A stretch of DNA of 59,951 nucleotides from an uncultured Bacteroides sp. (GTDB taxonomy: Bacteria; Bacteroidota; Bacteroidia; Bacteroidales; Bacteroidaceae). A program made the translations under genes and the position numbers. The notes under the pieces were generated by a model. It was not told where the DNA came from. It saw nothing but the letters and a program-made list of their open reading frames with translations, and made no database searches. This document shows, in pieces, positions 1-8,119 of this stretch (position 1 is the first letter of the stretch; every line of letters starts with the position of its first letter). The stretch spans positions 1 to 59,951 of the forward strand of contig NZ_CAJTSC010000018.1 of the NCBI RefSeq assembly GCF_910578895.1. The letters run 5' to 3'.

Positions 1-5
1 AACGC

Positions 6-40
6 TCAAAAGAAGGCTGAACAAAATTTAAACAGGCTCT
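6..40 (-). repeat. dispersed intergenic repeat, copy A (CCTGTTTAAATTT family)
   Basis: Read on the minus strand, this 35-bp stretch matches 6928-6962 with one mismatch (core AGAGCCTGTTTAAATTT then GTTCAGCCTTCTTTTGA). Looser relatives occur at 48481-48526 and 52652-52703. It lies just upstream of the mnmG promoter and probably belongs to the 3' flank of a gene outside the window. Function unknown. Confidence 0.6.
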
Positions 41-64
41 TAATTCTACCAACGGGTTTTTTAG

Positions 65-72
65 TAACTTTG
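65..72 (+). promoter_or_regulatory. mnmG promoter -7 box
   Basis: TAACTTTG matches the Bacteroides -7 consensus TAnnTTTG and lies 25 bp before the mnmG ATG. No clear -33 TTTG was found at the usual 19-21 bp spacing, so this rests on the -7 box and position. Confidence 0.55.
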
Positions 73-97
73 CGGTGTTTAAAAAGAGATTGAACGA

Positions 98-1972
98 ATG
101 GAGTTTAAGTATGACGTTATTGTAATCGGTGCCGGACATGCAGGCTGCGAAGCCGCTGCCGCCGCCGCAAACCTGGGTTCGAAGACCTGTCTTATCACGA
201 TGGACATGAACAAGATAGGCCAGATGAGTTGCAACCCCGCCATAGGTGGCATTGCCAAAGGACAGATTGTACGCGAAGTGGACGCCTTAGGCGGATACAC
301 GGGACTGGTGACCGACCGGACAGCTATCCAGTTCCGCATATTGAACCGCTCCAAAGGCCCTGCCATGTGGAGCCCGCGCGCGCAGTGCGACCGTAACAAG
401 TTTATCTGGGCATGGCGTGAAATCCTGGAGAACATCCCCAACCTGCACATCTGGCAGGACACCGTACAGGAAATCCTCGTTGAAAACGGCGAAGTAACCG
501 GACTGACCACGGTGTGGGGAGTGACCTTCCGTGCCAAATGCGTCGTACTGACTGCCGGGACTTTCCTGAACGGACTGATGCACGTAGGGCGCACCATGCT
601 GCCCGGCGGACGTATGGCGGAACCCGCCTCCTACCGGCTGACCGAATCCATCGCCCGTCACGGCATCGCATACGGACGGATGAAGACGGGAACGCCCGTA
701 CGCATCGACGGGCGGAGCGTACACTACGAAGAGATGGACATTCAGGACGGAGAGAACGACTTCCATAAATTCTCTTTCATGGACACCGGCGTGCGCCACC
801 TGAAACAGCTTCCCTGCTGGACCTGCTTCACCAACGAAGAAGCGCACCGCATCCTTCGCGAAGGACTGCCCGATTCTCCCCTTTTCAACGGGCAAATCCA
901 GAGCATCGGTCCCCGCTACTGCCCCAGCATAGAGACTAAAATCGTGACGTTCCCCGACAAGGAGCAACACCAGCTTTTCCTGGAGCCGGAAGGTGAGACC
1001 ACGCAAGAATTCTACTTGAACGGCTTCTCCTCTTCGCTGCCTATGGAGATACAGATCGAGGCACTGAAAAAGATACCGGCATTCCGCGACCTCGTGATTT
1101 ACCGTCCGGGCTATGCCATCGAATACGACTTCTTCGACCCCACCCAACTGAAACATACGTTGGAAACGAAGAAAATCAAGAACCTTTTCTTTGCCGGGCA
1201 AGTAAACGGAACCACCGGTTACGAAGAAGCTGCCGGACAAGGCATCATCGCCGGCATCAATGCACACATCAACTGCCACGGCGGCGAACCGTTCACCCTT
1301 GCGCGTGACGAAGCCTATATCGGCGTATTAATCGATGACCTGGTGACCAAAGGCGTAGACGAGCCTTACCGCATGTTTACCTCACGCGCCGAATACCGCA
1401 TCCTGCTCCGCATGGACGATGCCGACATGAGACTTACCGAAAAGTCCTGGAAACTGGGACTTGCCAAAGAAGACCGCTACGCATTGTTGAAGAGCAAGCG
1501 CGAAGCCGTTGCCAACATCATAGAGTTTGCACGTAGCTATTCGATGAAACCGGCACTAATCAATCCGGCGCTGGAACAGCTCGGCACCACCCCGCTCCGC
1601 CAGGGATGCAAGCTGGTAGATTTAATAAACCGCCCGCAAGTGACTTTGGAAAACATGGCAGAACACGTCAATGCCTTCCGCCGCGAGCTGGACAAGGTTA
1701 CGGACAGAAAAGAGGAGATTATCGAAGCGGCGGAGATACTTATCAAATACGAAGGCTACATCGGACGCGAACGAATCATCGCAGACAAACTGGCACGGTT
1801 GGAGAGCATCAAGATAAAAGGGAAATTCGATTACAGTTCCATCCAATCCCTCTCTACCGAAGCCCGCCAGAAGTTGGTGAAGATAGACCCGGAAACAATA
1901 GCCCAGGCAAGCCGCATCCCGGGAGTATCGCCAAGCGACATCAACGTGCTGCTGGTGCTTTGCGGACGATAA
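98..1972 (+). CDS. mnmG: tRNA uridine-5-carboxymethylaminomethyl(34) synthesis enzyme MnmG (GidA)
   Basis: FAD-dependent subunit of the MnmE-MnmG complex that makes cmnm5U34 in the wobble position of certain tRNAs, in the cytoplasm. The 624-aa product is full length for the family. It opens with the Rossmann motif GAGHAG (residues 11-16), has the conserved family segments CNPAIGG and MKTGTP, and ends in the helical domain that contacts MnmE and tRNA. The ATG at 98 is chosen because it precedes the FAD motif at the normal distance and follows a TAACTTTG box. A parS-like site begins 8 bp after the stop codon. Confidence 0.97.
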   Translation: MEFKYDVIVIGAGHAGCEAAAAAANLGSKTCLITMDMNKIGQMSCNPAIGGIAKGQIVREVDALGGYTGLVTDRTAIQFRILNRSKGPAMWSPRAQCDRNKFIWAWREILENIPNLHIWQDTVQEILVENGEVTGLTTVWGVTFRAKCVVLTAGTFLNGLMHVGRTMLPGGRMAEPASYRLTESIARHGIAYGRMKTGTPVRIDGRSVHYEEMDIQDGENDFHKFSFMDTGVRHLKQLPCWTCFTNEEAHRILREGLPDSPLFNGQIQSIGPRYCPSIETKIVTFPDKEQHQLFLEPEGETTQEFYLNGFSSSLPMEIQIEALKKIPAFRDLVIYRPGYAIEYDFFDPTQLKHTLETKKIKNLFFAGQVNGTTGYEEAAGQGIIAGINAHINCHGGEPFTLARDEAYIGVLIDDLVTKGVDEPYRMFTSRAEYRILLRMDDADMRLTEKSWKLGLAKEDRYALLKSKREAVANIIEFARSYSMKPALINPALEQLGTTPLRQGCKLVDLINRPQVTLENMAEHVNAFRRELDKVTDRKEEIIEAAEILIKYEGYIGRERIIADKLARLESIKIKGKFDYSSIQSLSTEARQKLVKIDPETIAQASRIPGVSPSDINVLLVLCGR

Positions 1973-1979
1973 GGGCTGG

Positions 1980-1995
1980 CGTTCCACGTGAAACA
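1980..1995. promoter_or_regulatory. parS-like ParB-binding site
   Basis: CGTTCCACGTGAAACA matches the bacterial parS consensus TGTTnCACGTGAAACA at every position except the first, including the central CACGTG. It lies between mnmG and apt. In many bacteria parS sites nucleate ParB spreading for origin segregation and cluster near the origin, often close to gidA. The match is direct; ParB binding here is inferred. Confidence 0.7.
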
Positions 1996-2028
1996 AACAA
2001 TTCAATAAACGTATTAAATAAACTGATT

Positions 2029-2553
2029 ATGAGCAAAGAAACACTTGCCAAAAGCATTCGGGAAATCCCCGACTTCCCCATCCCCGGAATTCTGTTCTAC
2101 GACGTGACCACCCTGTTCAAAAGCCCCTCTGCGCTGCAAGAGCTGTCGGACACCCTGTATGAAATGTACAAGGACAAAGGCATCACCAAAGTAGTAGGCA
2201 TAGAGTCCAGAGGATTCATCATGGGTCCTATCCTTGCCACCCGCCTGGGCGCGGGATTTGTCCCCATCCGCAAACCCGGAAAGCTGCCTGCAGAAACCAT
2301 CGAAGAGAGCTACGACAAGGAGTATGGCAAAGACACGGTGCAAATCCACAAGGATGCCATCCAGCCTGACGATGTGGTATTGCTGCACGACGATCTTCTG
2401 GCAACAGGCGGAACCATGCAGGCGGCATGCAACCTGGTGAAGAAGATGAATCCCCAAAAGGTATACGTAAACTTCATCATCGAATTGAAAGAGCTGCACG
2501 GCAAGGATGTATTCAGCAAAGATATAGACGTAGAGTCGGTACTGACGCTGTAG
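2029..2553 (+). CDS. apt: adenine phosphoribosyltransferase
   Basis: Salvages adenine to AMP using PRPP in the cytoplasm. The 174-aa product has the usual length. It shows the family N-terminus (IREIPDFPIPGILFYDVT), the segment VVGIESRGFIMG, and the PRPP-binding loop VVLLHDDLLATGGT at residues 116-129. The frame is open upstream to 1606, but the family N-terminus fixes the ATG at 2029. It lies 56 bp after mnmG and 56 bp before uvrC on the same strand, so the three may share transcripts. Confidence 0.96.
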   Translation: MSKETLAKSIREIPDFPIPGILFYDVTTLFKSPSALQELSDTLYEMYKDKGITKVVGIESRGFIMGPILATRLGAGFVPIRKPGKLPAETIEESYDKEYGKDTVQIHKDAIQPDDVVLLHDDLLATGGTMQAACNLVKKMNPQKVYVNFIIELKELHGKDVFSKDIDVESVLTL

Positions 2554-2609
2554 CCCCGTCCGCATTTCAAAAAGTACCCTGTCCCATCAATCCCGTACGC
2601 CACCCCATT

Positions 2610-4451
2610 ATGGACGAACTCAAAACAACCGATTACCTGAAAGGTATAGTTCTGAACCTTCCTGAAAGCCCCGGCATTTACCAATACCTGAATGCCGAGG
2701 GCACAATCATCTATGTAGGGAAAGCCAAGAACCTGAAGCGCCGGGTATCTTCCTACTTTAACAGGGAACACGAACCGGGAAAGACGCGCGTGCTGGTAAG
2801 CAAGATTGCCGACATCCGGTATATCGTGGTCAACACCGAAGAGGACGCCCTGCTGCTGGAAAACAACCTCATCAAGAAATACAAGCCACGCTACAACGTG
2901 CTGCTGAAAGACGACAAGACCTACCCCTCCATCTGCGTGCAGAACGAATACTTTCCCCGCATATTCAAGACACGGAAAATCATACGCAACGGCTCCTCAT
3001 ACTACGGCCCCTACAGCCACATCCCTTCCATGAACGCCGTGCTCGACCTCATCAAGCACCTCTATCCGCTGCGCACCTGCAACCTGAACCTCACTCCCGA
3101 GAATATCCGTGCCGGAAAGTTCAACGTATGCCTGGAATACCACATCAAGAACTGCGCAGGACCCTGCATAGGCAAGCAAAACCAGGAAGAGTACCTCAGG
3201 AACATTGCCGAAATAAAAGAGATACTCAAAGGCAACACCCAGGAGGTGGGGCGGATGCTCTACCGGCAGATGCAGGACCTTGCCTCGGAAATGAAATTCG
3301 AAGAGGCGCAGAAAATCAAAGAGAAATACCTGCTGCTGGAGAACTACCGCGCCAAGTCGGAGGTGGTAAGCAACGTGCTGCACAATATCGACGTATTCTC
3401 CATCGAGGAAGACTCCGACGAAAAGTCCGCATTCATCAACTACCTGCACATCACAAACGGCGCCGTCAACCAAGCCTTCACGTTCGAATACAAGAAGCGG
3501 CTCAACGAAAGCAAAGAGGAGCTGCTGTCATTGGGCATCATCGAAATGCGCGGGCGCTACAAGAGCCTTTCGCGCGAAATCATCGTGCCTTTCCAGCCGG
3601 ATATGGAGCTGAAAGATGTCACCTTCACCATCCCGCAACGCGGCGACAAGAAGAAACTGCTCGACCTCTCCATCCTCAACGTAAAGCAGTATAAGGCGGA
3701 CCGCCTGAAGCAAGCGGAAAAGCTGAACCCCGAACAGCGCGCGGTGCGCCTGCTGAAGGAGATACAGCAGGAGCTGCACCTCGACAGGCTGCCCATGCAG
3801 ATAGAGTGTTTCGACAACTCCAACATACAAGGCTCGGACCCCGTGGCGGCGTGCGTGGTTTTCGTCAAGGGAAAACCATCCAAGAAGGACTACCGGAAGT
3901 ACAACATCAAGACCGTGGAAGGAGCGGACGACTATGCTTCGATGAAAGAGGTGGTAGAACGGCGTTACAGGCGCGCCATCGAGGAGAGCACCCCCCTGCC
4001 CGACCTCCTTATCACCGACGGTGGAAAGGGGCAAATGAGCGCCGTAAAAGAAGTTGTCGACAAGCTGCGCCTGGACATCCCCATCGCCGGGCTTGCCAAA
4101 GACGGGAAACACCGCACCTCGGAACTGCTCTACGGTTTCCCCCCGCAGACCGTCGGGCTGAAACAGAACTCTCCCCTTTTCCGCCTGCTGACGCAGATAC
4201 AGGACGAGGTGCACCGGTTTGCCATCACCTTCCACCGCGACAAGCGCAGCAAGCGGCAGGTCGCCTCTGCCCTGGACGGGATAAAAGGCATCGGGGAGAA
4301 GACAAAGAACGCGTTGCTCAAGGAGTTCAAGAGCGTGAAGCGCATCAAGGAAGCGCCGGAGAAAGATATCGCCGCAGTGGCAGGCGAAGCGAAAGCGCGC
4401 CTCATAAAGGAATACTTCGACCGGGCGCAGCAGGCGGAACAGGAGCAGTAA
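2610..4451 (+). CDS. uvrC: excinuclease ABC subunit UvrC
   Basis: Nuclease subunit of UvrABC nucleotide excision repair, making incisions on both sides of a lesion. The 613-aa product begins with a GIY-YIG domain (GIYQYLN, IIYVGKAKNLKRRV, about residues 13-95). A UVR motif follows (EEAQKIKEKY, about 220-255), then the RNase H-like 5'-incision domain (IECFDNSNIQG, LLITDGGKGQ) and helix-hairpin-helix repeats (ALDGIKGIGEKT) at the C-terminus. The frame is open further upstream, but MDELKTTDYL just before the GIY-YIG domain is the likely start. It is probably co-transcribed with apt. Confidence 0.97.
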   Translation: MDELKTTDYLKGIVLNLPESPGIYQYLNAEGTIIYVGKAKNLKRRVSSYFNREHEPGKTRVLVSKIADIRYIVVNTEEDALLLENNLIKKYKPRYNVLLKDDKTYPSICVQNEYFPRIFKTRKIIRNGSSYYGPYSHIPSMNAVLDLIKHLYPLRTCNLNLTPENIRAGKFNVCLEYHIKNCAGPCIGKQNQEEYLRNIAEIKEILKGNTQEVGRMLYRQMQDLASEMKFEEAQKIKEKYLLLENYRAKSEVVSNVLHNIDVFSIEEDSDEKSAFINYLHITNGAVNQAFTFEYKKRLNESKEELLSLGIIEMRGRYKSLSREIIVPFQPDMELKDVTFTIPQRGDKKKLLDLSILNVKQYKADRLKQAEKLNPEQRAVRLLKEIQQELHLDRLPMQIECFDNSNIQGSDPVAACVVFVKGKPSKKDYRKYNIKTVEGADDYASMKEVVERRYRRAIEESTPLPDLLITDGGKGQMSAVKEVVDKLRLDIPIAGLAKDGKHRTSELLYGFPPQTVGLKQNSPLFRLLTQIQDEVHRFAITFHRDKRSKRQVASALDGIKGIGEKTKNALLKEFKSVKRIKEAPEKDIAAVAGEAKARLIKEYFDRAQQAEQEQ

Positions 4452-5005
4452 AGACTTTCTCCCCTGCCCGCCTTGTGGCATTTTGACAATCTGTATTTCC
4501 CATCGCCTTAGAATCGTTTATTTCCGACCCAAGGTGCGGTTGGCGGGAAAAAACGAAACGAAAAACAGTTATCTCGCACACATACAGCCCGATAGCGAAA
4601 TCCTTACAAACCAACCAGCGCGGAAAAGCATCGGAAATGCCGCGTGAAGGCATCCCGTTTGCCGGATATCGGTGTTTGTGGCGAGGGATATTAATGCCGC
4701 TCGTGATAGACATTAGCGTCTGTCATGAGCGGCATTAATGTCTCTCACGATAGATGTTAATGTCTGTCGGCTGAAGCACCTGCATCCAACGCCGGAAACA
4801 CTTGTATCTAACAGCGGGAACATCCGGTTTCTGCATAAACAACGCATTTTCATCGGAAAAAGAAGCATATTCATGCACGCTCCATGCAATGCTTTTCCAT
4901 TCCGGAAGAAAGCGGGAAAAACACAAGACAGGAAAAAGGCGGATTTCCTGTCTTTCTGACACGCAAATAATCCCCTCCCCACCGCAACAATCACGGATTT
5001 ATTCG
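4452..5005. other. intergenic region uvrC-dtd
   Basis: No convincing gene was found in these about 550 bases. Short open frames here overlap repeats and lack family features. The content is a 50-bp palindrome (4690-4739) with adjoining degenerate copies of its arms to about 4770, and the dtd promoter at the right edge. Confidence 0.6.
4690..4739. repeat. 50-bp inverted repeat
   Basis: Arms ATTAATGCCGCTC...GAGCGGCATTAAT enclose an almost fully complementary centre (TGA-tAGAC, GTCTg-TCA). Further degenerate copies of the same words (TCTCACGATAGATGTTAATG) follow to about 4770. It is not followed by a T-run, so it is not a standard terminator. It may be a regulator-binding array or a decayed mobile repeat. 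Confidence 0.65.
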
Positions 5006-5013
5006 TAACTTTG
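5006..5013 (+). promoter_or_regulatory. dtd operon promoter -7 box
   Basis: TAACTTTG, a full match to TAnnTTTG, lies 39 bp before the dtd ATG and is the only such box in the long upstream gap. Confidence 0.6.
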
Positions 5014-5052
5014 CAAACTACAAGAACACTATTTTTAGAAAAGAACCGAAAC

Positions 5053-5505
5053 ATGAGAGTAGTCATCCAACGCACCGCATACGCGTCCGTCACCATCAAC
5101 GGCACGTGCAAGTCCGCCATCCGGAAAGGGCTGATGATACTGGTAGGCATAGAGGAGACGGACGGCAAGGAAGACATCGACTGGCTGTGCAAGAAGATTG
5201 TCAACCTGCGCATCTTCGACGACGAACAGGGCGTCATGAACAAGTCCATACTCGACATCGACGGCGAGATACTGGTAATCAGCCAGTTCACGCTGCACGC
5301 ATCCACCAAGAAAGGCAACCGCCCCTCTTACATCCGGGCGGCGAAACCGGAGATTTCCGTTCCGCTGTACGAGCAGTTCTGCAAAGAGCTGAGCCTGGCA
5401 CTGGGCAAGGAGATAGGCACCGGCGAATTCGGAGCCGACATGAAGGTGGAACTGCTGAACGACGGCCCCGTAACCATCTGCATGGACACCAAAAACAAGG
5501 AATAA
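5053..5505 (+). CDS. dtd: D-aminoacyl-tRNA deacylase
   Basis: Hydrolyses D-amino acids (and mischarged Gly) from tRNA as a homodimer in the cytoplasm. The 150-aa product has the usual length and both active-site motifs: SQFTLHAS (residues 77-84) and the GPVT loop (138-141, in NDGPVT). The start MRVVIQR is the family N-terminus; an upstream in-frame TTG lies inside the promoter and is not used. The stop codon overlaps the next ATG (TAATG), implying translational coupling with the MazG-like gene. Confidence 0.96.
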   Translation: MRVVIQRTAYASVTINGTCKSAIRKGLMILVGIEETDGKEDIDWLCKKIVNLRIFDDEQGVMNKSILDIDGEILVISQFTLHASTKKGNRPSYIRAAKPEISVPLYEQFCKELSLALGKEIGTGEFGADMKVELLNDGPVTICMDTKNKE

Positions 5506-5840
5506 TGACGTTAAAAGAAGCACAACAAGAGGTAGACTCCTGGATTAGGAAATACGGAGTGCGCTATTTCAGCGAGCTCACCAACATGGCTGTACTGACC
5601 GAGGAGGTAGGCGAGCTGGCGCGGGTGATGGCACGCAGATACGGCGACCAATCCTTCAAGGAGGGAGAGAAAGACAACGTTGAGGAAGAAATAGCAGACG
5701 TCCTTTGGGTACTTCTCTGCATCGCAAACCAGACCGGAGTGGACATCACCGAGGCTTTTGCACGCACCGTGGAGAAGAAAACCAAACGCGACCGAGCAAG
5801 ACATATCAATAATCCTAAATTAGCTGATCATGGAGAATAA
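5505..5840 (+). CDS. MazG-like nucleotide pyrophosphohydrolase
   Basis: Small single-domain MazG/all-alpha NTP pyrophosphatase of 111 aa. The metal-binding signature is visible as EEVGE (residues 33-37) and EEEIAD (60-65). Such enzymes cleave NTPs or dNTPs to NMP and pyrophosphate; the substrate cannot be told from sequence. The gene overlaps dtd by one base and deoC by 11 bases, so the three form one coupled operon linking tRNA quality control with nucleotide cleanup. Confidence 0.85.
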   Translation: MTLKEAQQEVDSWIRKYGVRYFSELTNMAVLTEEVGELARVMARRYGDQSFKEGEKDNVEEEIADVLWVLLCIANQTGVDITEAFARTVEKKTKRDRARHINNPKLADHGE

Positions 5841-6732
5841 CGAATCCACACTGAGCAAGTATGACGCCGCCCTGGCGAAGTACAACACCAACCTGAACGA
5901 TGCGGAAGTGGCCGCGAAAGTAACCGAAATCATCGCAGGCAAAGTGCCCGAAAACAACACGCCGGAAGTAAAGAAATTCCTGTTCAACTGCATCGACCTG
6001 ACCACGCTCAACAGCACGGACAGCGATGAAAGCGTCATGAAGTTCACCCAAAAGGTAAACCAATTCGACGAGGAGTTTCCCGACCTGAAGAACGTAGCGG
6101 CAATCTGCGTATACCCCAACTTTGCGGAAGTAGTGAAAGACACGCTGGAGGTGGAGGATGTGAAGATAGCCTGTGTGTCGGCAGGGTTCCCCTCTTCACA
6201 GACCTTTATAGAGGTAAAAGTGGCTGAAACCGCAATGGCAATCATGGAAGGCGCGGACGAGATCGATATCGTAATCTCCGTAGGCAAGTTCCTGAGCGGA
6301 GACTACGAGACCGTATGCGACGAGATACAGGAGCTGAAAGCCACTTGCAAGGAGCATCACCTGAAAGTAATCCTGGAAACCGGAGCGTTGAAAACCGCCT
6401 CCAACATCAAGAAGGCGTCCATCCTGTCCATGTATGCCGGCGCCGATTTCATCAAGACTTCCACCGGAAAGCAGCAGCCTGCCGCCACTCCCGAAGCCGC
6501 CTACGTGATGTGCCAGGCCATCAAGGAATATCACGCGCTGACGGGCAACAAGATAGGGTTCAAGCCCGCCGGAGGCATCAACTGTGTGAACGACGCGCTG
6601 GTTTACTATACCATTGTGAAGGAAGTGCTCGGCGAAGAATGGCTGAACAACGAACTGTTCCGCTTGGGAACCAGCCGCCTGGCAAACCTGTTGCTCTCGG
6701 ACATCAAGGGAGAGGAAATGAAGTTCTTCTAA
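5830..6732 (+). CDS. deoC: deoxyribose-phosphate aldolase
   Basis: Cleaves 2-deoxyribose-5-phosphate to acetaldehyde and glyceraldehyde-3-phosphate in deoxynucleoside catabolism. The 300-aa product shows the Schiff-base lysine K209 inside ADFIKTSTGK and the phosphate-binding KPAGGI segment. It is longer than the E. coli enzyme (about 260 aa) because of an N-terminal extension. It is the third gene of the dtd operon and starts inside the MazG gene. A repeat element rather than a simple terminator follows. Confidence 0.95.
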   Translation: MENNESTLSKYDAALAKYNTNLNDAEVAAKVTEIIAGKVPENNTPEVKKFLFNCIDLTTLNSTDSDESVMKFTQKVNQFDEEFPDLKNVAAICVYPNFAEVVKDTLEVEDVKIACVSAGFPSSQTFIEVKVAETAMAIMEGADEIDIVISVGKFLSGDYETVCDEIQELKATCKEHHLKVILETGALKTASNIKKASILSMYAGADFIKTSTGKQQPAATPEAAYVMCQAIKEYHALTGNKIGFKPAGGINCVNDALVYYTIVKEVLGEEWLNNELFRLGTSRLANLLLSDIKGEEMKFF

Positions 6733-6776
6733 AGGCTTTTCTTGAAGAAGCTATTCGGTAGAAGAAGCTTGTTTGA

Positions 6777-6927
6777 AGAGGAGTTGAAGAAATTAGAGGA
6801 ATTGAAGGAGTTAGAGGAGTTAAAGGGAGTTATCGCCCTTCGGGCTGAGGAGTTGGAAGCCGGCAGTTCTGTTGATGTATGGCGATACTATCGGCCTTTG
6901 ACTCCCCTAACTCCTTTCAACTCCTTT
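6777..6927. repeat. GGAGTT/AACTCC inverted element, copy 1
   Basis: The left side is built of GGAGTT words and the right side of AACTCC words. Between them is GTTGATGTATGGCGATACTA followed by TCGG, which contains the small palindrome CGATACTATCG. Related elements lie at 12411-12519 and 22982-23136. It resembles a non-coding miniature repeat; no transposase is associated. Confidence 0.65.
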
Positions 6928-6962
6928 AGAGCCTGTTTAAATTTCGTTCAGCCTTCTTTTGA
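6928..6962 (+). repeat. dispersed intergenic repeat, copy B (CCTGTTTAAATTT family)
   Basis: Near-identical (34 of 35 bp) to the minus-strand copy at 6-40. It directly abuts the GGAGTT/AACTCC element, so the two repeats form one composite intergenic block. Confidence 0.6.
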
Positions 6963-7054
6963 ACCTCTTTTCGAGAATGTTTTTCTGTTTTCATGAGGAG
7001 CACAGCGGGGGCTCTTAATTCCCGGCCCGAAGGGCGGTAACTCCTCTCAAAGAA

Positions 7055-8029
7055 TTACTTCTCGCGTTCCACTACATAATCGAGGTAGCATACAAGCGCC
7101 TTCCTGATGTCCGTATCTTCTACCGAAGCCAGGAGCGAAAGCGCTTTCCCTTTAAATTGCAGCATCATTTTCGTGGCGTACTCAATGCCGCCGTGTTCTT
7201 TGGAAAACTCGATTAAACGGGCTATTTCATCGGGTGCCGCCGTTCCGTTCTTCACCTTTGCGGCAATCTTCCGTGCCTGTTCGTCGTGGGTGGAATTGAG
7301 GGCATACAGTGCGGGCAGGGTCAGCTTGCCTTCCAGCATGTCGTTTCCGGTAGGCTTGCCTATCTCCTTGCTCTCATAATAGTCGAATATATCGTCCTTT
7401 ATCTGGAAGCAAAGCCCGATGTATTCGCCAAACAGGCGCGCATATTCCACCTTTTCATCGCAGGCACCCGCCGAAAGCGCGCCCGCCTTCATGCAGGCGG
7501 CAAAGAGCACAGCCGTCTTCTTGCGGATGACGTCGAAATAGATATCTTCGGAGTATTCGGGATTGCTGACGTTGGAAAGCTGCAACAGCTCCCCTTCCGC
7601 CAGGTCTTGTCCCAGGTTGGAGACGACATCGACGATGGCATGGTTGCGTGTCATACCCACTTCCACCAAAGCCGTTGCCAGCAGGTAGTCGCCTGCCAGC
7701 ACCGCTACCTTATTGTTAAAGATGGCATTTACGGAGAGTTGCCCCCGGCGTTCGGTGCTCTCGTCCACTACATCGTCGTGCACCAGGCTTGCCGTATGCA
7801 ACAGTTCCAGGGAGACCGCGGCGTGAAGCGTTGCCGGACAGACCCCGCCGTGCAACTTTGCCGCAAGCAGCACCAGCATCGGACGCATCATTTTCCCATT
7901 CTTCTGCCTGATGTAGGCAATTACGTTATTCAGTAGGAGATTGGAACCGGAAAGGCAAGTGTCAAAATGCTTCTTGAAGTCTTCCAGCTCCGCAGAAATC
8001 GGGGATTTTATAAGGGATATGCTGTCCAT
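7055..8029 (-). CDS. all-trans polyprenyl diphosphate synthase
   Basis: Long-chain trans-prenyltransferase condensing IPP onto an allylic diphosphate, most likely for the menaquinone side chain. The 324-aa product has both Asp-rich motifs: DDVVD (residues 85-89, followed by ESTERRG) and DDIFD (212-216, in KDDIFDY). The chain length (octaprenyl, heptaprenyl or solanesyl) cannot be read from sequence. It is divergent from polA, with a 90-bp shared upstream region holding a TATTTTTG box on this strand. Confidence 0.92.
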   Translation of the reverse strand: MDSISLIKSPISAELEDFKKHFDTCLSGSNLLLNNVIAYIRQKNGKMMRPMLVLLAAKLHGGVCPATLHAAVSLELLHTASLVHDDVVDESTERRGQLSVNAIFNNKVAVLAGDYLLATALVEVGMTRNHAIVDVVSNLGQDLAEGELLQLSNVSNPEYSEDIYFDVIRKKTAVLFAACMKAGALSAGACDEKVEYARLFGEYIGLCFQIKDDIFDYYESKEIGKPTGNDMLEGKLTLPALYALNSTHDEQARKIAAKVKNGTAAPDEIARLIEFSKEHGGIEYATKMMLQFKGKALSLLASVEDTDIRKALVCYLDYVVEREK

Positions 8030-8049
8030 ACATCGCTATTATTTGAGCA

Positions 8050-8057
8050 CAAAAATA
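8050..8057 (-). promoter_or_regulatory. polyprenyl synthase promoter -7 box
   Basis: On the minus strand this reads TATTTTTG, a full TAnnTTTG match, 20 bp before the start codon. The divergent polA has only imperfect boxes (TACTTTTA around 8090). Confidence 0.5.
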
Positions 8058-8119
8058 GTAATAAAACGGTTAATACGGTATTTTTTTGTACTTTTACCAT
8101 GAAAAAAAGGAATAAATAT

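Larger units (their letters stand above)
6733..7054. other. intergenic region deoC-polyprenyl synthase
   Basis: This convergent gap is filled by repeats (6777-6927 and 6928-6962). A last arm at about 7022-7043 (CCCGAAGGGCGGTAACTCC) pairs imperfectly with 6826-6850 (GGAGTTATCGCCCTTCGGGC), so almost the whole gap could fold. An open frame over the repeat encodes only a Glu/Leu-rich low-complexity peptide and is not a gene. Confidence 0.6.

Noticed and set aside
4738..4959. 73-codon frame upstream of dtd
   Set aside because: Begins in the palindrome, lacks protein-like composition and a promoter.
6742..6996. 84-codon Glu/Leu-rich frame after deoC
   Set aside because: It starts at a TTG and translates the GGAGTT repeat element; low complexity, no gene evidence.
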